This document shows, one piece after another, positions 44,652 to 52,723 of a stretch of 64,000 nucleotides of DNA. Made by a program: the position numbers and the translations under genes. Location: positions 1 through 64,000 of the forward strand of contig NZ_RJUA01000122.1 of the NCBI RefSeq assembly GCF_024343575.1. The letters are read 5' to 3'. Under the pieces are notes generated by a model. The model searched no databases. It was not told the DNA's origin and saw only the letters and a program-made list of their open reading frames with translations. Every line of letters begins with the position of its first letter. Position 1 is the first letter of the stretch. This DNA comes from Lacihabitans sp. LS3-19 (GTDB lineage Bacteria > Bacteroidota > Bacteroidia > Cytophagales > Spirosomataceae).

Positions 44652-46133
44652 TCATTTTTCAATGATTAACTTTCTTGTTTCCTGCTTTCCATCCGGAAAT
44701 TTGACATTTAAAAAATATGTCCCAGAATCAAAATCTTCGCTTTTAAATTCCATAAATTCTTTCACCGCAATAGTTTCCAAAACTTTTTTACCAAGCACAT
44801 TCATAATTGAAACACTAGCTCCAAATGCTAGATTATTAACTCTAAAACCATTATTACTTGGATTTGGAAAAACAATAACTTGCCTTTCATTTAAGGTATT
44901 GATTTTTAGAGAAATAATTTTAGAAAATTCAAATTTCCCATCTTTGTCATTTTGTTTTAATCGGTAATAATTCTGGCCATTTATAGGTGAAATATCAGTA
45001 AACTTATAGCTTTTTTCGACATTTGTAGTGCCATTACCTTTTAATTGCCCTATTGTAACGAAATCGATAGCATTTGCACTTCTTTGTATTTCAAAACTCT
45101 CATTGTTAGTTTCTTCTGTTGTTTCCCAACTTAGATGAGCTAATTGATTTTCAGAATTTGCTTTGAAATTTAGAAGTTTTACGGGGAACGGACTATTTAA
45201 ATTTAAAGATGTTTGGTTAATTCTGGCTAATGTTTTGGCATCAAGGCTTGGTCCTAAACTAAGTCCATCGTTTAAAATATTTAAATTTACTGCATCAGGA
45301 AAAGACCCAATACTCAAAGGATTTACTGAACCATTAACGATATCACATAAAACTACATAAAATCTAGTAATACCAGATAGTGGAATGTTCATATTGTCGG
45401 CACCATATTCGTTATTTGAGGTAGAATTTCCTCCCCAATCTCCATACAATTGTACACTTGATTCTGACCCATCAAACGTTTCAGAACCTGTGCTAGGTTC
45501 AAAAAATAATTTAAATCCATTATTTGGTATTTGTACCCCTTCGGAAAAAGATCCTGAATTGGAAAAAAATAAACGTTCTAATGTTTTACTAGATAAAGAA
45601 CCTATATCAATTGTAAAACTTCCTACAATATTATTCCCTTTTGTGGTAGTTTGCGAACAATTACCATCGGCATCAAAAACAGAACCGGATGGAATATCAT
45701 TTTTTACCTCAAAATCGAAAATCTGAAAATGCCTCTCATTAAATGGGCCACCAGTAGCACCTCCACAATAGCCGGATCTGACGGAAACATAAACATTTGC
45801 ACCAGCTATCCATTGAGAACCAAAATTACTTGGATCAAAATTTTGAGTAGATTTATAAATATCATTATTTCCCCCACATTGCCAATTGTTGCTATCATAA
45901 TTTGTATAATATATCCACTCCACGCCACTACCAGCATCTACCCAAAATCTCGCAGCTAAATATTCTACGTTGTTATAAGTATTTCGATATAAATTTGCAA
46001 AACTGACAGCATTTTTTTCAATGTAAGCATATTGACCTATACCTTGACCAGAACCAACTCCAATATAAGGATCTTGAGCCTTTGAAATTACGTTTACGAG
46101 TAAACAAAAAACAATAATTCTATATTTTTTCAT
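44652..46133 (-). CDS. Secreted protein with type IX sorting domain
   Basis: A 493-residue protein. The codon at 46136 is GTG; the ATG at 46133 gives MKKYRIIVFCLLVNVISKAQ, a good signal peptide. The N-terminal ~300 residues are beta-rich and unidentified; about 315-415 looks like a fibronectin-like domain ('FKANSENQLAHLSWETTEETNNESFEIQRS'); the C-terminal ~80 residues are a T9SS type A sorting domain ('VIVFPNPSNNGFRVNN', 'SGTYFLNVKFPDGKQETRKLIIEK'). It is exported by the type IX system to the surface. It lies between the small lasso-leader-like gene and the amylase gene on one strand, probably one operon. Confidence 0.85.
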   Translation of the reverse strand: MKKYRIIVFCLLVNVISKAQDPYIGVGSGQGIGQYAYIEKNAVSFANLYRNTYNNVEYLAARFWVDAGSGVEWIYYTNYDSNNWQCGGNNDIYKSTQNFDPSNFGSQWIAGANVYVSVRSGYCGGATGGPFNERHFQIFDFEVKNDIPSGSVFDADGNCSQTTTKGNNIVGSFTIDIGSLSSKTLERLFFSNSGSFSEGVQIPNNGFKLFFEPSTGSETFDGSESSVQLYGDWGGNSTSNNEYGADNMNIPLSGITRFYVVLCDIVNGSVNPLSIGSFPDAVNLNILNDGLSLGPSLDAKTLARINQTSLNLNSPFPVKLLNFKANSENQLAHLSWETTEETNNESFEIQRSANAIDFVTIGQLKGNGTTNVEKSYKFTDISPINGQNYYRLKQNDKDGKFEFSKIISLKINTLNERQVIVFPNPSNNGFRVNNLAFGASVSIMNVLGKKVLETIAVKEFMEFKSEDFDSGTYFLNVKFPDGKQETRKLIIEK

Positions 46134-46168
46134 CACTTTTTAAGTTAAATTTATTTTAAAAAATAAAA

Positions 46169-46312
46169 TCAAGGAGTATATTTATTTCCTCCAAAATCAG
46201 ATGTTGACCCTGTTTTCAAGGTTATTTTTTTAATGGAGCCTAACTTTTTTAGATGAGGTTTAAAATAGGACTTTTTAGAGACATATGCCTCTTGAGGTAT
46301 AGGTTTTCCCAT
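46169..46312 (-). CDS. Small peptide with a lasso-peptide-like leader motif
   Basis: A 47-codon frame, MGKPIPQEAYVSKK then YFKPHLKKLGSIKKIT, LKTGSTSDFGGNKYTP, ending TGA. Residues 16-31 fit the lasso leader pattern YxxPxLxxxGxxxxxT exactly (Tyr16, Pro19, Leu21, Gly25, Thr31). The part after the motif has a Gly (35), an Asp (39) four residues later and a short polar tail. The Thr at -2 of a classic lasso cleavage site is not matched cleanly. No lasso cyclase, protease or RRE gene lies within the window. It is 35 bp upstream of the T9SS-protein gene, same strand. The reading frame is seen; RiPP status is inference. Confidence 0.6.
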   Translation of the reverse strand: MGKPIPQEAYVSKKSYFKPHLKKLGSIKKITLKTGSTSDFGGNKYTP

Positions 46313-46484
46313 AGGTTTATTTGATTAAAGTATTTAGAACAAAAATAGAATTTTACCATTTAACAAACAAATTATGCAATTATTTTTTAAGCATAAATTA
46401 ATGAAAAATAATACTTTTTTGACGATGTTAAAATTATATTAAAAATATTGGAAACACTAAATACATTATGATTTGTTAAATTGA

Positions 46485-46492
46485 TATATTTG
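46485..46492 (+). promoter_or_regulatory. Possible -7 box (TATATTTG) of the inositol oxygenase gene
   Basis: TATATTTG fits TAnnTTTG and lies 23 bp before the start at 46516. No -33 TTTG at the right distance was found, so the call is tentative. Confidence 0.4.
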
Positions 46493-46515
46493 TCACAAAT
46501 TCAATCATTTACAAA

Positions 46516-47388
46516 ATGGAAAATAATTTTTCAGAAAAAGAAATAAACCCATTGGCTTCGATAGAAGAGTGGGAAGATGATGTTTTAGAGCGTTACCCTG
46601 AGCCTTTCGAAAAATCGAAAGAGGAGTATAGAAATTATGTGGATTCTGAACGTCAGGATACCGTAAAGGAATTTTACAGACTCAATCATATTTTCCAAAC
46701 CTACGAGTTTGCGAAAGCCAAGCAAGAGAATTTCCTTAAGTTTGACAAAAGGGAGATGGCCGTTTGGGATGCAGTAGATTTCTTGAACACACTTATCGAC
46801 GATTCTGACCCTGATACCAGCATGGATCAGTTGCAGCATTTAATGCAGACTTCCGAGGCGATTCGTCAAGATGGTCATCCTGATTGGTTTGTTTTGACTG
46901 GTTTTTTACACGACTTAGGCAAAGTGCTTTGCCTGTTTGGTGAGCCACAATGGGCTGTGGTGGGCGACACCTTCCCTACTGGTTGTAAACATTCCGACAA
47001 GATCGTTTATTCTGAATTTTTTGCAGAGAATCCTGACTCTTCAGACCCTAGATACAATACGAAATATGGTATTTACGAGCCAAATTGTGGCTTAGACAAA
47101 GTGCAAATGTCTTGGGGACATGATGAATACATTTATCAGATTATGAAAGATTATTTGCCAGAAGAAGGTTTGTATATGTTGCGTTATCATTCGTTTTATT
47201 CACAACACCGCGAGCATGCATACGATCACTTGATGAATGAGCATGACCACGAGATGTTTAAATGGGTGGACAAATTCAATCCTTATGATTTGTATTCAAA
47301 ACTCCCAACGCCTCCAAATGTAAAAGAGCTAATGCCTTATTACAGAGATCTGGTTGCGAAATACTTACCAGCTACGTTAAAGTTTTAA
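46516..47388 (+). CDS. myo-Inositol oxygenase
   Basis: A 290-residue protein aligned end to end with eukaryotic MIOX: 'FYRLNHIFQTYEFAKAKQ', 'IDDSDPDTSMDQLQHLMQTSEAIRQDGHPDWF' , 'TGFLHDLGKVLCLFGEPQWAVVGDTFPTGCK', 'YEPNCGLDKVQMSWGHDEYIYQIMKDYLP' and 'RYHSFYSQHREHAYDHL'. The HD-type di-iron ligands (HDLGK, GHDEY, HSFYSQH regions) are intact. It oxidises myo-inositol to D-glucuronate in the cytoplasm, whose further breakdown passes through the UxuA step encoded at 12.4 kb. Monocistronic with its own terminator. Confidence 0.96.
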   Translation: MENNFSEKEINPLASIEEWEDDVLERYPEPFEKSKEEYRNYVDSERQDTVKEFYRLNHIFQTYEFAKAKQENFLKFDKREMAVWDAVDFLNTLIDDSDPDTSMDQLQHLMQTSEAIRQDGHPDWFVLTGFLHDLGKVLCLFGEPQWAVVGDTFPTGCKHSDKIVYSEFFAENPDSSDPRYNTKYGIYEPNCGLDKVQMSWGHDEYIYQIMKDYLPEEGLYMLRYHSFYSQHREHAYDHLMNEHDHEMFKWVDKFNPYDLYSKLPTPPNVKELMPYYRDLVAKYLPATLKF

Positions 47389-47395
47389 AATATTG

Positions 47396-47424
47396 AAAAC
47401 CTCCTGAATTGGGAGGTTTTTTTT
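47396..47424 (+). terminator. Terminator of the inositol oxygenase gene
   Basis: AAAACCTCC (47396-47404) and GGAGGTTTT (47412-47420) form a 9-bp stem with a 7-nt loop and a run of eight T. Confidence 0.92.
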
Positions 47425-47546
47425 ATGCTTTTTTTCTTTTAAATAAACGCTTAAAATTTCAGATAGGTATTCCATACATTCACTTAGAACTAGCATTTTT
47501 GTGAATGTGATATTTAAATCAAATAATTGTACTTTTGTAAAACGAC

Positions 47547-48059
47547 TTATTTTTTCTTAAGGATAAAAGAACTTACAATTGTAACCAATAAACCCACTGG
47601 AAATATCTCAGCAAAGGTTACAAGAGAAAAAGAGAAAATATTATCATATAGCCCCTTACTATTTTCTATTTCTTTTATTTTCGATTCAAGTTCTGTTGTA
47701 CTTAAGTTTGACTTTTGAAGTTTTTCAATAGAAGAAGCAATATATTTATCCAAAAAATCTGGCATAAAAAAATGATATTCTATTCCCCAAGCTATCACAT
47801 ACATTAGACTTGCAATAGCACTTATTGCAATGCCGATTTTAATTGCCGTAAAAAAAGTAATTTTACCATCAGATTCAGCATCTCTGTATTTTTTGATGCC
47901 AATAAAAATAAATGAAAAGGCAGCCAACATTGAAGCATAACCTATGAGCATACTGCCTTCTCCATGCTCTGAATTATAAACATAGGCCATAGAGCATACC
48001 ATGAAAACAGAAATAGCCAAACCTGCAATGATTCCGTTTTTAAGAATAATTTGTTTCAT
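47547..48059 (-). CDS. DUF4199 membrane protein
   Basis: A 170-residue protein with four membrane segments (about 7-27, 39-56, 69-92 and 145-166) and a hydrophilic helix pair between the last two. 'GYASMLAAFSFIFIGIKKYRD' and 'GKITFFTAIKIGIAISAIASLMYVIAW' match the DUF4199 pattern of Bacteroidota. Function unknown. It lies 73 bp after a membrane-anchored LuxR-type regulator on the same strand, an arrangement that suggests a functional pair. Confidence 0.85.
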   Translation of the reverse strand: MKQIILKNGIIAGLAISVFMVCSMAYVYNSEHGEGSMLIGYASMLAAFSFIFIGIKKYRDAESDGKITFFTAIKIGIAISAIASLMYVIAWGIEYHFFMPDFLDKYIASSIEKLQKSNLSTTELESKIKEIENSKGLYDNIFSFSLVTFAEIFPVGLLVTIVSSFILKKK

Positions 48060-48132
48060 ATTTTTTTGTTTAAATTTTAGGCAATATTCAAAATATTTAG
48101 ATGCAATTCGCTCATACTTTAGTATGAAATTA

Positions 48133-48558
48133 TCAAAAAATCTCTAATTCTTTTGCTTTTAGTAGGGCTTGGGTTCGATTTTTTACGTCTAATTTTAAGA
48201 AAAGATTGGAGCTATGGGTTTTTATAGTGTGAATGGAAAGAAATAGTTTGTCTGCTATTTGTTGGTTCGAATATCCCTGTGACATCAATTCTAAAACATC
48301 TAATTCTCTTTGACTAAGGCCAATTTCGGTATTTTGAATTATTTGTTTTTTTTCCGCTATTTCTTGTTTTTTCTGCTGCAAACTGTACATAAACCAAGCT
48401 CCTAAAACCATGAAAACGATAGCAATTATTCCTGCATATAATTCAAATAAGTTGTCCATTATCAAATACTTAACTTCCAGCCATTTCAAAAGAAATAGCA
48501 AAACTGCCATAGAAATTCCATATACGATAGTTGATTTCAAATTTGATTGTTTTATCAA
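48133..48558 (-). CDS. Membrane-tethered LuxR-type regulator
   Basis: About 141 residues: two membrane segments (about 10-27 and 34-58), a short charged linker 'QQKKQEIAEKKQIIQN' and a C-terminal LuxR/GerE helix-turn-helix, 'LSQRELDVLELMSQGYSNQQIADKLFLSIHTIKTHSSNLFLKLDVKNRTQALLKAKEL'. There is no receiver domain. The frame opens with TTG at 48558; the first ATG is 16 codons later inside the first membrane segment, so the TTG is preferred. DNA binding from a membrane anchor suggests control by an interacting membrane protein, perhaps the DUF4199 protein. Confidence 0.82.
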   Translation of the reverse strand: MIKQSNLKSTIVYGISMAVLLFLLKWLEVKYLIMDNLFELYAGIIAIVFMVLGAWFMYSLQQKKQEIAEKKQIIQNTEIGLSQRELDVLELMSQGYSNQQIADKLFLSIHTIKTHSSNLFLKLDVKNRTQALLKAKELEIF

Positions 48559-48673
48559 AAATAATGAGATTTTGTGATATATGTATGCTTTTGTAATGGC
48601 ACACAGGTGGCACTGGTCCTTCGGAACACGGATTTTTACTGATTTTTTATATTTGTTATATGAATTTGATTTC

Positions 48674-49444
48674 TTACTTCAAATACTTTTTCAATCTGGA
48701 TTTCTTTGTATTTCTAATTCCCAAAGTTACATTTTCAGCGTTAAGCTGAGCTCCTGCCCTATTGGTATGTACATTATCTTTTGGTGTAAAAAATTTGGAT
48801 TTTACTTCGTCATAGCCCAAAGTATCATATACTTTTGCCGACATTTCGTGAAGGTCTATAAAATTCGCTTTGTTGTTTTCAGCTACTTGTCTAGCCCATT
48901 TTGGATAATACTCTTCTTGTCGCTTCACTTTGCCGTCTTCAAACTTATTGAAAGGCACTTGCGAACAAACAAAAACATCAACTCCTTTGGCTTTAGCTTC
49001 ATTAATATACTTGCTAATGTACCATCCAAAGCTATGCACTACTTCGTGCTTTTTGGTTATCAAATTGTCTATTTCCACAGAATCCAAACCTATACCTTTA
49101 ATACTTCCTCTCGCTCTGATGGTATCGTTAATAGCCCAGTCATCATTATGTCCAAACTGGATTATCAAAAAATCTCCTTTTTGCATTTTATTCAAAATTG
49201 GCTCCCACCGACCTTCTGAAAGAAAAGTGCGGCTGCTTCGCCCGCCAATTGCATGATTTTCAATATTGATTTTAGTCGAATCAAACTTTTCCCCGATTAC
49301 ACTTCCCCAACCCCACATATCATTTTCACCTTTTCCTTGGCCAGCTTTTACAGTGCTGTCTCCTATGAGATAGAGGGTAGGTTTGGGTTTTAGGGTGAAG
49401 GAGAAAAAGGCTAAAACAACAAAAAACATCGCAAATTTCTTCAC
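48674..49444 (-). CDS. Rhamnogalacturonan acetylesterase-like SGNH hydrolase
   Basis: An SGNH hydrolase of the CE12 type, about 256 residues from the GTG at 49444 (KKFAMFFVVLAFFSFT signal). The open frame extends upstream only to a TTG; an ATG at 49429 is the alternative. Block I 'LIGDSTVKAGQGKGENDMWGWG', block II 'NHAIGGRSSRTFLSEGRW', block III 'IIQFGHNDDW', block V 'DNVHTNRAGAQLNAE'. It removes acetyl groups from rhamnogalacturonan so that lyases and hydrolases can act. Consistent with the pectin genes around it. Confidence 0.9.
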   Translation of the reverse strand: MKKFAMFFVVLAFFSFTLKPKPTLYLIGDSTVKAGQGKGENDMWGWGSVIGEKFDSTKINIENHAIGGRSSRTFLSEGRWEPILNKMQKGDFLIIQFGHNDDWAINDTIRARGSIKGIGLDSVEIDNLITKKHEVVHSFGWYISKYINEAKAKGVDVFVCSQVPFNKFEDGKVKRQEEYYPKWARQVAENNKANFIDLHEMSAKVYDTLGYDEVKSKFFTPKDNVHTNRAGAQLNAENVTLGIRNTKKSRLKKYLK

Positions 49445-49498
49445 ATTTAGCTTATTTATGGAAAGACAATTAAAACTTATTTTAGTTTTCAATACAAT

Positions 49499-49645
49499 TT
49501 ATTTATTGGTTTGAATTCTTACAGAATCGTAACCTTCATTAAATGCCTTCACTGAGTCATCCCAGTTTACAATTATATCTAAAACAAATACTGCCATAAT
49601 TCCGAATACGAATGCTACTACTTCTCTTTTTGTGATTTTTTTCAT
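49499..49645 (-). CDS. Small single-pass membrane protein
   Basis: A 48-codon frame starting ATG at 49645 with 'AAAAGGAAAA' about 7 bp upstream. Translation is MKKITKREVVAFVFGIMAVF, then VLDIIVNWDDSVKAFNEGYD and SVRIQTNK. One membrane helix (10-25) is followed by a short acidic/aromatic tail. Similar short 'helix plus NWDD..K.F..GY' proteins occur in Bacteroidota. It is 54 bp upstream of the acetylesterase start. Function unknown. Confidence 0.55.
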   Translation of the reverse strand: MKKITKREVVAFVFGIMAVFVLDIIVNWDDSVKAFNEGYDSVRIQTNK

Positions 49646-49738
49646 TGGTGATTTTCCTTTTAACTTATTCTCAAATAAAAATATCTTTTAAACTTAGAAC
49701 TTCAAAATTTTCAAGTACAATTTTCGAAAAATTAAAAC

Positions 49739-50836
49739 TCACAAAATCAACTCATAATTCGTACTTCTACCTCCTGCCTCTTCCTTTTTCAGAATGTCTT
49801 TATTCACCAAATCTTGAATATCTCTCAATGCTGTATCCGTTGAGGTTTTCGTTATTTTTGCCCATTTTGAGGTATTAAGTTTACCTTCAAATCCGTCAAA
49901 AAGCTTATTGAGCATTGACCTTTGACGATCGTTTAGACTAGTTGCTCTGTGTTTTTGCCAAAAACTTGCTTTCTCAAGTACCTTAGCCAAAACAAAAGCT
50001 GTCGATTTGAGCGATTTCAATAAACAGTCTAAAAACCAAATCAACCAATCTGTAATATCCAAATCACCCCTTTGTGTCTTTTCCAATATATCGTAATAGG
50101 ATTTCCTTTCGAGCCTTATCTGTGCTGACATACTGTAGAACCGTTGCGTGCTGTGATCTGACCTCGCCAAAAGCATATCTGTTAATGCTCTCGTTATACG
50201 CCCGTTGCCATCATCAAATGGGTGTATCGTAACAAACCACAAATGTGCTATTGCTGACTTTATCACTTCATCTGTTTCTGCTTTAGCGTTAAACCAAATC
50301 ATGAAACGCTCCATTTCTACAGGTATTTTCTCTGATCCAGGTGCTTGAAAATGCACAATTTCTCTGCCCAAGGCTCCTGAAACTACCTGCATTGGACCAG
50401 TTGTATCTTCTCTCCAGTTGCCCACAAGTATTTTATACATACCGCTTCGGCCCGAAGAAAACAAAGCACTATGCCATCCAAAAAGCCTGTCTGTAGTAAG
50501 TAGTTCAAAACAATTTTGGGTAGCGTCGAGCATCATATCTACCATGCCGTCCACATTTCGGTCTGATGGCACCGCTCCAGCGAGTTCCATTCCAAGCCGC
50601 CGAGCAATAGATGAGCGTACTTGTTCAGGATTAAGAAATTCCCCTTCTATTTCTGTAGATTTTAAAACATCAAGTGTCAGTGTATCCAATAAAGCCTCGT
50701 TTTGCAGTTCAAAACCCAAAGATTCCATTTTACCTAAGAGTTTACCTTGCAAATGACGCACTTCTCCTAACCGCTGAGATAGCAGTGCCTCATCCCAATA
50801 AAAAGAAGGCCATTCCGATTTTTGATGTATAAACAT
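49739..50836 (-). CDS. Fic family AMPylase-type protein with C-terminal winged helix
   Basis: A 365-residue protein: an N-terminal DUF4172-like region, the Fic motif 'HPFDDGNGRITR' at 205-216 (catalytic His205), a class II inhibitory helix 'STEIEG' (60-65, with Glu64) and a C-terminal winged-helix segment 'LNTSKWAKITKTSTDTALRDIQDLVNKDILKK' (about 325-356). Fic proteins transfer AMP to Ser, Thr or Tyr of target proteins; the internal inhibitory helix keeps this in check. The DNA-binding tail suggests autoregulation; a three-copy motif lies just upstream of the start. Confidence 0.94.
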   Translation of the reverse strand: MFIHQKSEWPSFYWDEALLSQRLGEVRHLQGKLLGKMESLGFELQNEALLDTLTLDVLKSTEIEGEFLNPEQVRSSIARRLGMELAGAVPSDRNVDGMVDMMLDATQNCFELLTTDRLFGWHSALFSSGRSGMYKILVGNWREDTTGPMQVVSGALGREIVHFQAPGSEKIPVEMERFMIWFNAKAETDEVIKSAIAHLWFVTIHPFDDGNGRITRALTDMLLARSDHSTQRFYSMSAQIRLERKSYYDILEKTQRGDLDITDWLIWFLDCLLKSLKSTAFVLAKVLEKASFWQKHRATSLNDRQRSMLNKLFDGFEGKLNTSKWAKITKTSTDTALRDIQDLVNKDILKKEEAGGRSTNYELIL

Positions 50837-50840
50837 TTCT

Positions 50841-50919
50841 ATTCACCGCATAATTTGCGACAAATATTAATATTATTCACCGCATTTACAAATTAATTGG
50901 TGCATTTTTTGCGGTGAAT
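50841..50919. promoter_or_regulatory. Three-copy ATTCACCGCA operator-like motif upstream of fic
   Basis: ATTCACCGCA occurs at 50841-50850 and 50875-50884, and as its reverse complement TGCGGTGAAT at 50910-50919, directly upstream of the fic start at 50836. The first copy begins 5 bp from the start codon. The second and third copies form an inverted pair. The arrangement is that of a repressor-binding region. Confidence 0.7.
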
Positions 50920-51014
50920 AAAGCTCTTAATTGCAGCATAAATGATAAAATTGCTAAATTATAACAAAGTATCATATTCTTTAATCAGCTAATTTCCCCT
51001 ATTAATTAAATTTT

Positions 51015-52325
51015 TCACCTCACCTTCTCCCCATTCACAACCACATTTTTCAAAGAAAAACCATTGACAATACTTTTATCCAATTTTGCATTTCGAGTTT
51101 CTATGTTTAGGTTTTTAAAAGAGAAATTGGAGAGTTTATCGTTTTCGGTGATGGCTACATCAAAGAAAATATCGCAGTTCATTTTTATGTTTTTCAGGCT
51201 TATATTATCAGAGAAAGATAGAGGAACGTCTTTACGTCCTTTTAGGTCAAAAAACTGTGTCCAAGGTTTTACATAAATCAGGCTATGAGCCTTCCCTGTA
51301 ATGTTTTCTACACTTATGTATTCATATTTCTGAGGTGTATCTGGTCTCATTTTGAGCCAAAGAACACGCATAGCTTCATTTACTTTGCAGTTTCTCATTA
51401 CTATATTTCGGTTATGAATAGCTTCGCTGCCACATGTCAATGCCGCATGACAAAACCCAAATTCGCAGTCATCTATCAAAATATTAGCATTGCCGCCGTT
51501 GTTAGGGTCTGTATCAGCAAATGGCCCTTTTCCGCCTTTGAGAGCTATGGCGTCGTCATTCACGGCCATGTAACAGTCTTTTATCAACACATTTGTACAA
51601 GCGTCTAGGTCTATTGCATCTGTGCTTGGGGCTTTTACGGGTTCGTGTGGCGAGTAAATATGCAGATTGAGAATTTTGAGATTGTTGCATTTGTAATAAT
51701 GACTGGTCCAGAAACCCGAATTATGCAGTTTTACGTCTTGCACCTGCACATTGTTGCTGTTCCAAACAAACAAAAGCCTTGGCCTAGAAACTTCCAGATT
51801 TGTACAATTTGGATTTTCTTTTCGCCTCTGCCAAAACGCCTTCCAATAGTTGAGACCGTTGCCATCTATCGTACCATTTCCCGAAATCGTAAAGCCATCC
51901 ACGCCATAAGCATTAACCAATGCAGGAAAATAATCAATACTTTGACCTTCCATTCTAGAAGGCATGATCGGGTAATCTTTGATATTATCCGAACCTTTCA
52001 ATTTGGCATTTTCGGAAATATAAAGGTGCGTTTTAGGTTTAAAAAACAAAGCTCCTGATAGAAAAACACCTTCGGGAATTACCACTACCCCACCATTTTC
52101 AGCGGCTTTCTCAATTACTGCTTGTAAAGCAGCTGTTTGTACAATTGTACTATCATTTTTTACACCAAAATCAGTTATAACATATTGTTTACCAAGATTT
52201 TCAAGTTTGATTTTAGTATAATCACTAAACCATGGAGACATTTTGGATCCATCTGGAAACTTGTTTTTTTGAGCTTTTACCCCAAAAACCATTAATAGTA
52301 AGACTAGACTTAAGAAATTTTTCAT
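51015..52325 (-). CDS. GH28 polygalacturonase-family enzyme
   Basis: A 436-residue protein with signal peptide MKNFLSLVLLLMVFGVKAQ and a right-handed beta-helix of the GH28 family: 'VITDFGVKNDSTIVQTAALQAVIEKAAENGGVVVIPEG', 'SGNGTIDGNG', 'RPRLLFVWNSNNVQVQDVKLHNSGFWTSHYYKC'. Catalytic motifs: 'STDAIDLD' (Asp236), 'NDDAIALKGG' (Asp257, Asp258), 'FCHAALTCGSE' (His293 in the GHG position) and a downstream 'LWLKMRP' (Lys in the RIK position). It hydrolyses galacturonan or rhamnogalacturonan backbones in the periplasm. Confidence 0.92.
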   Translation of the reverse strand: MKNFLSLVLLLMVFGVKAQKNKFPDGSKMSPWFSDYTKIKLENLGKQYVITDFGVKNDSTIVQTAALQAVIEKAAENGGVVVIPEGVFLSGALFFKPKTHLYISENAKLKGSDNIKDYPIMPSRMEGQSIDYFPALVNAYGVDGFTISGNGTIDGNGLNYWKAFWQRRKENPNCTNLEVSRPRLLFVWNSNNVQVQDVKLHNSGFWTSHYYKCNNLKILNLHIYSPHEPVKAPSTDAIDLDACTNVLIKDCYMAVNDDAIALKGGKGPFADTDPNNGGNANILIDDCEFGFCHAALTCGSEAIHNRNIVMRNCKVNEAMRVLWLKMRPDTPQKYEYISVENITGKAHSLIYVKPWTQFFDLKGRKDVPLSFSDNISLKNIKMNCDIFFDVAITENDKLSNFSFKNLNIETRNAKLDKSIVNGFSLKNVVVNGEKVR

Positions 52326-52516
52326 TCAAAGCATATTATTGATTTCCAAAAATACGAAATCTAAAACAGTTTTAGCATCCTGCGGTTTAGGGTATTGGGA
52401 AAAGAATATTTTTTTATCGTTTTTAGGAAAAAGCAAAGTCGGGTCAAGGGAATAAAAACCAAATGATTTCTTTTGTGTACTAATTATATTATTTTTGTGT
52501 ATGAACAATTTTGAAT

Positions 52517-52723
52517 ATGAGAACCAACATTGATCTTGATGATGTACTAGTAAATGAAGCTATGAGTTTAACCAAATTGCGGACCAAAAAAGACATGGTG
52601 AATTACGCTCTTGAATCTTTAATTAAAAAATTAAAAAAGCAGGAATTGGCTAAACTTTGGGGAAGCAATATTTGGGAAGGAGACTTGAATCAAATGCGAA
52701 CAGATGAAAAAACTCCTATTTGA
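52517..52723 (+). CDS. VapB-type antitoxin
   Basis: A 68-residue protein beginning MRTNIDLDDVLVNEAMSL, 'TKLRTKKDMVNYALESLIKKLKK', the ribbon-helix-helix start typical of VapB antitoxins; the C-terminal tail 'LWGSNIWEGDLNQMRTDE' is the toxin-binding part. The frame opens with a TTG two codons earlier, but the ATG at 52517 is standard. It overlaps the toxin gene by 20 bp. RHH antitoxins bind their own promoter. Confidence 0.88.
   Translation: MRTNIDLDDVLVNEAMSLTKLRTKKDMVNYALESLIKKLKKQELAKLWGSNIWEGDLNQMRTDEKTPI

Noticed and set aside
46169-46312. Complete lasso-peptide biosynthetic cluster
   Set aside because: The leader motif is present, but no cyclase, protease, RRE or exporter gene is found in the window.
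48581-49219. Plus-strand open frame of 212 codons
   Set aside because: It lies antisense to the acetylesterase gene, whose SGNH blocks are unmistakable; the plus-strand translation has no recognisable domain.
52326-52508. Minus-strand open frame of 60 codons upstream of vapB
   Set aside because: No start context, no recognised motif, and it would overlap the vapBC promoter region.
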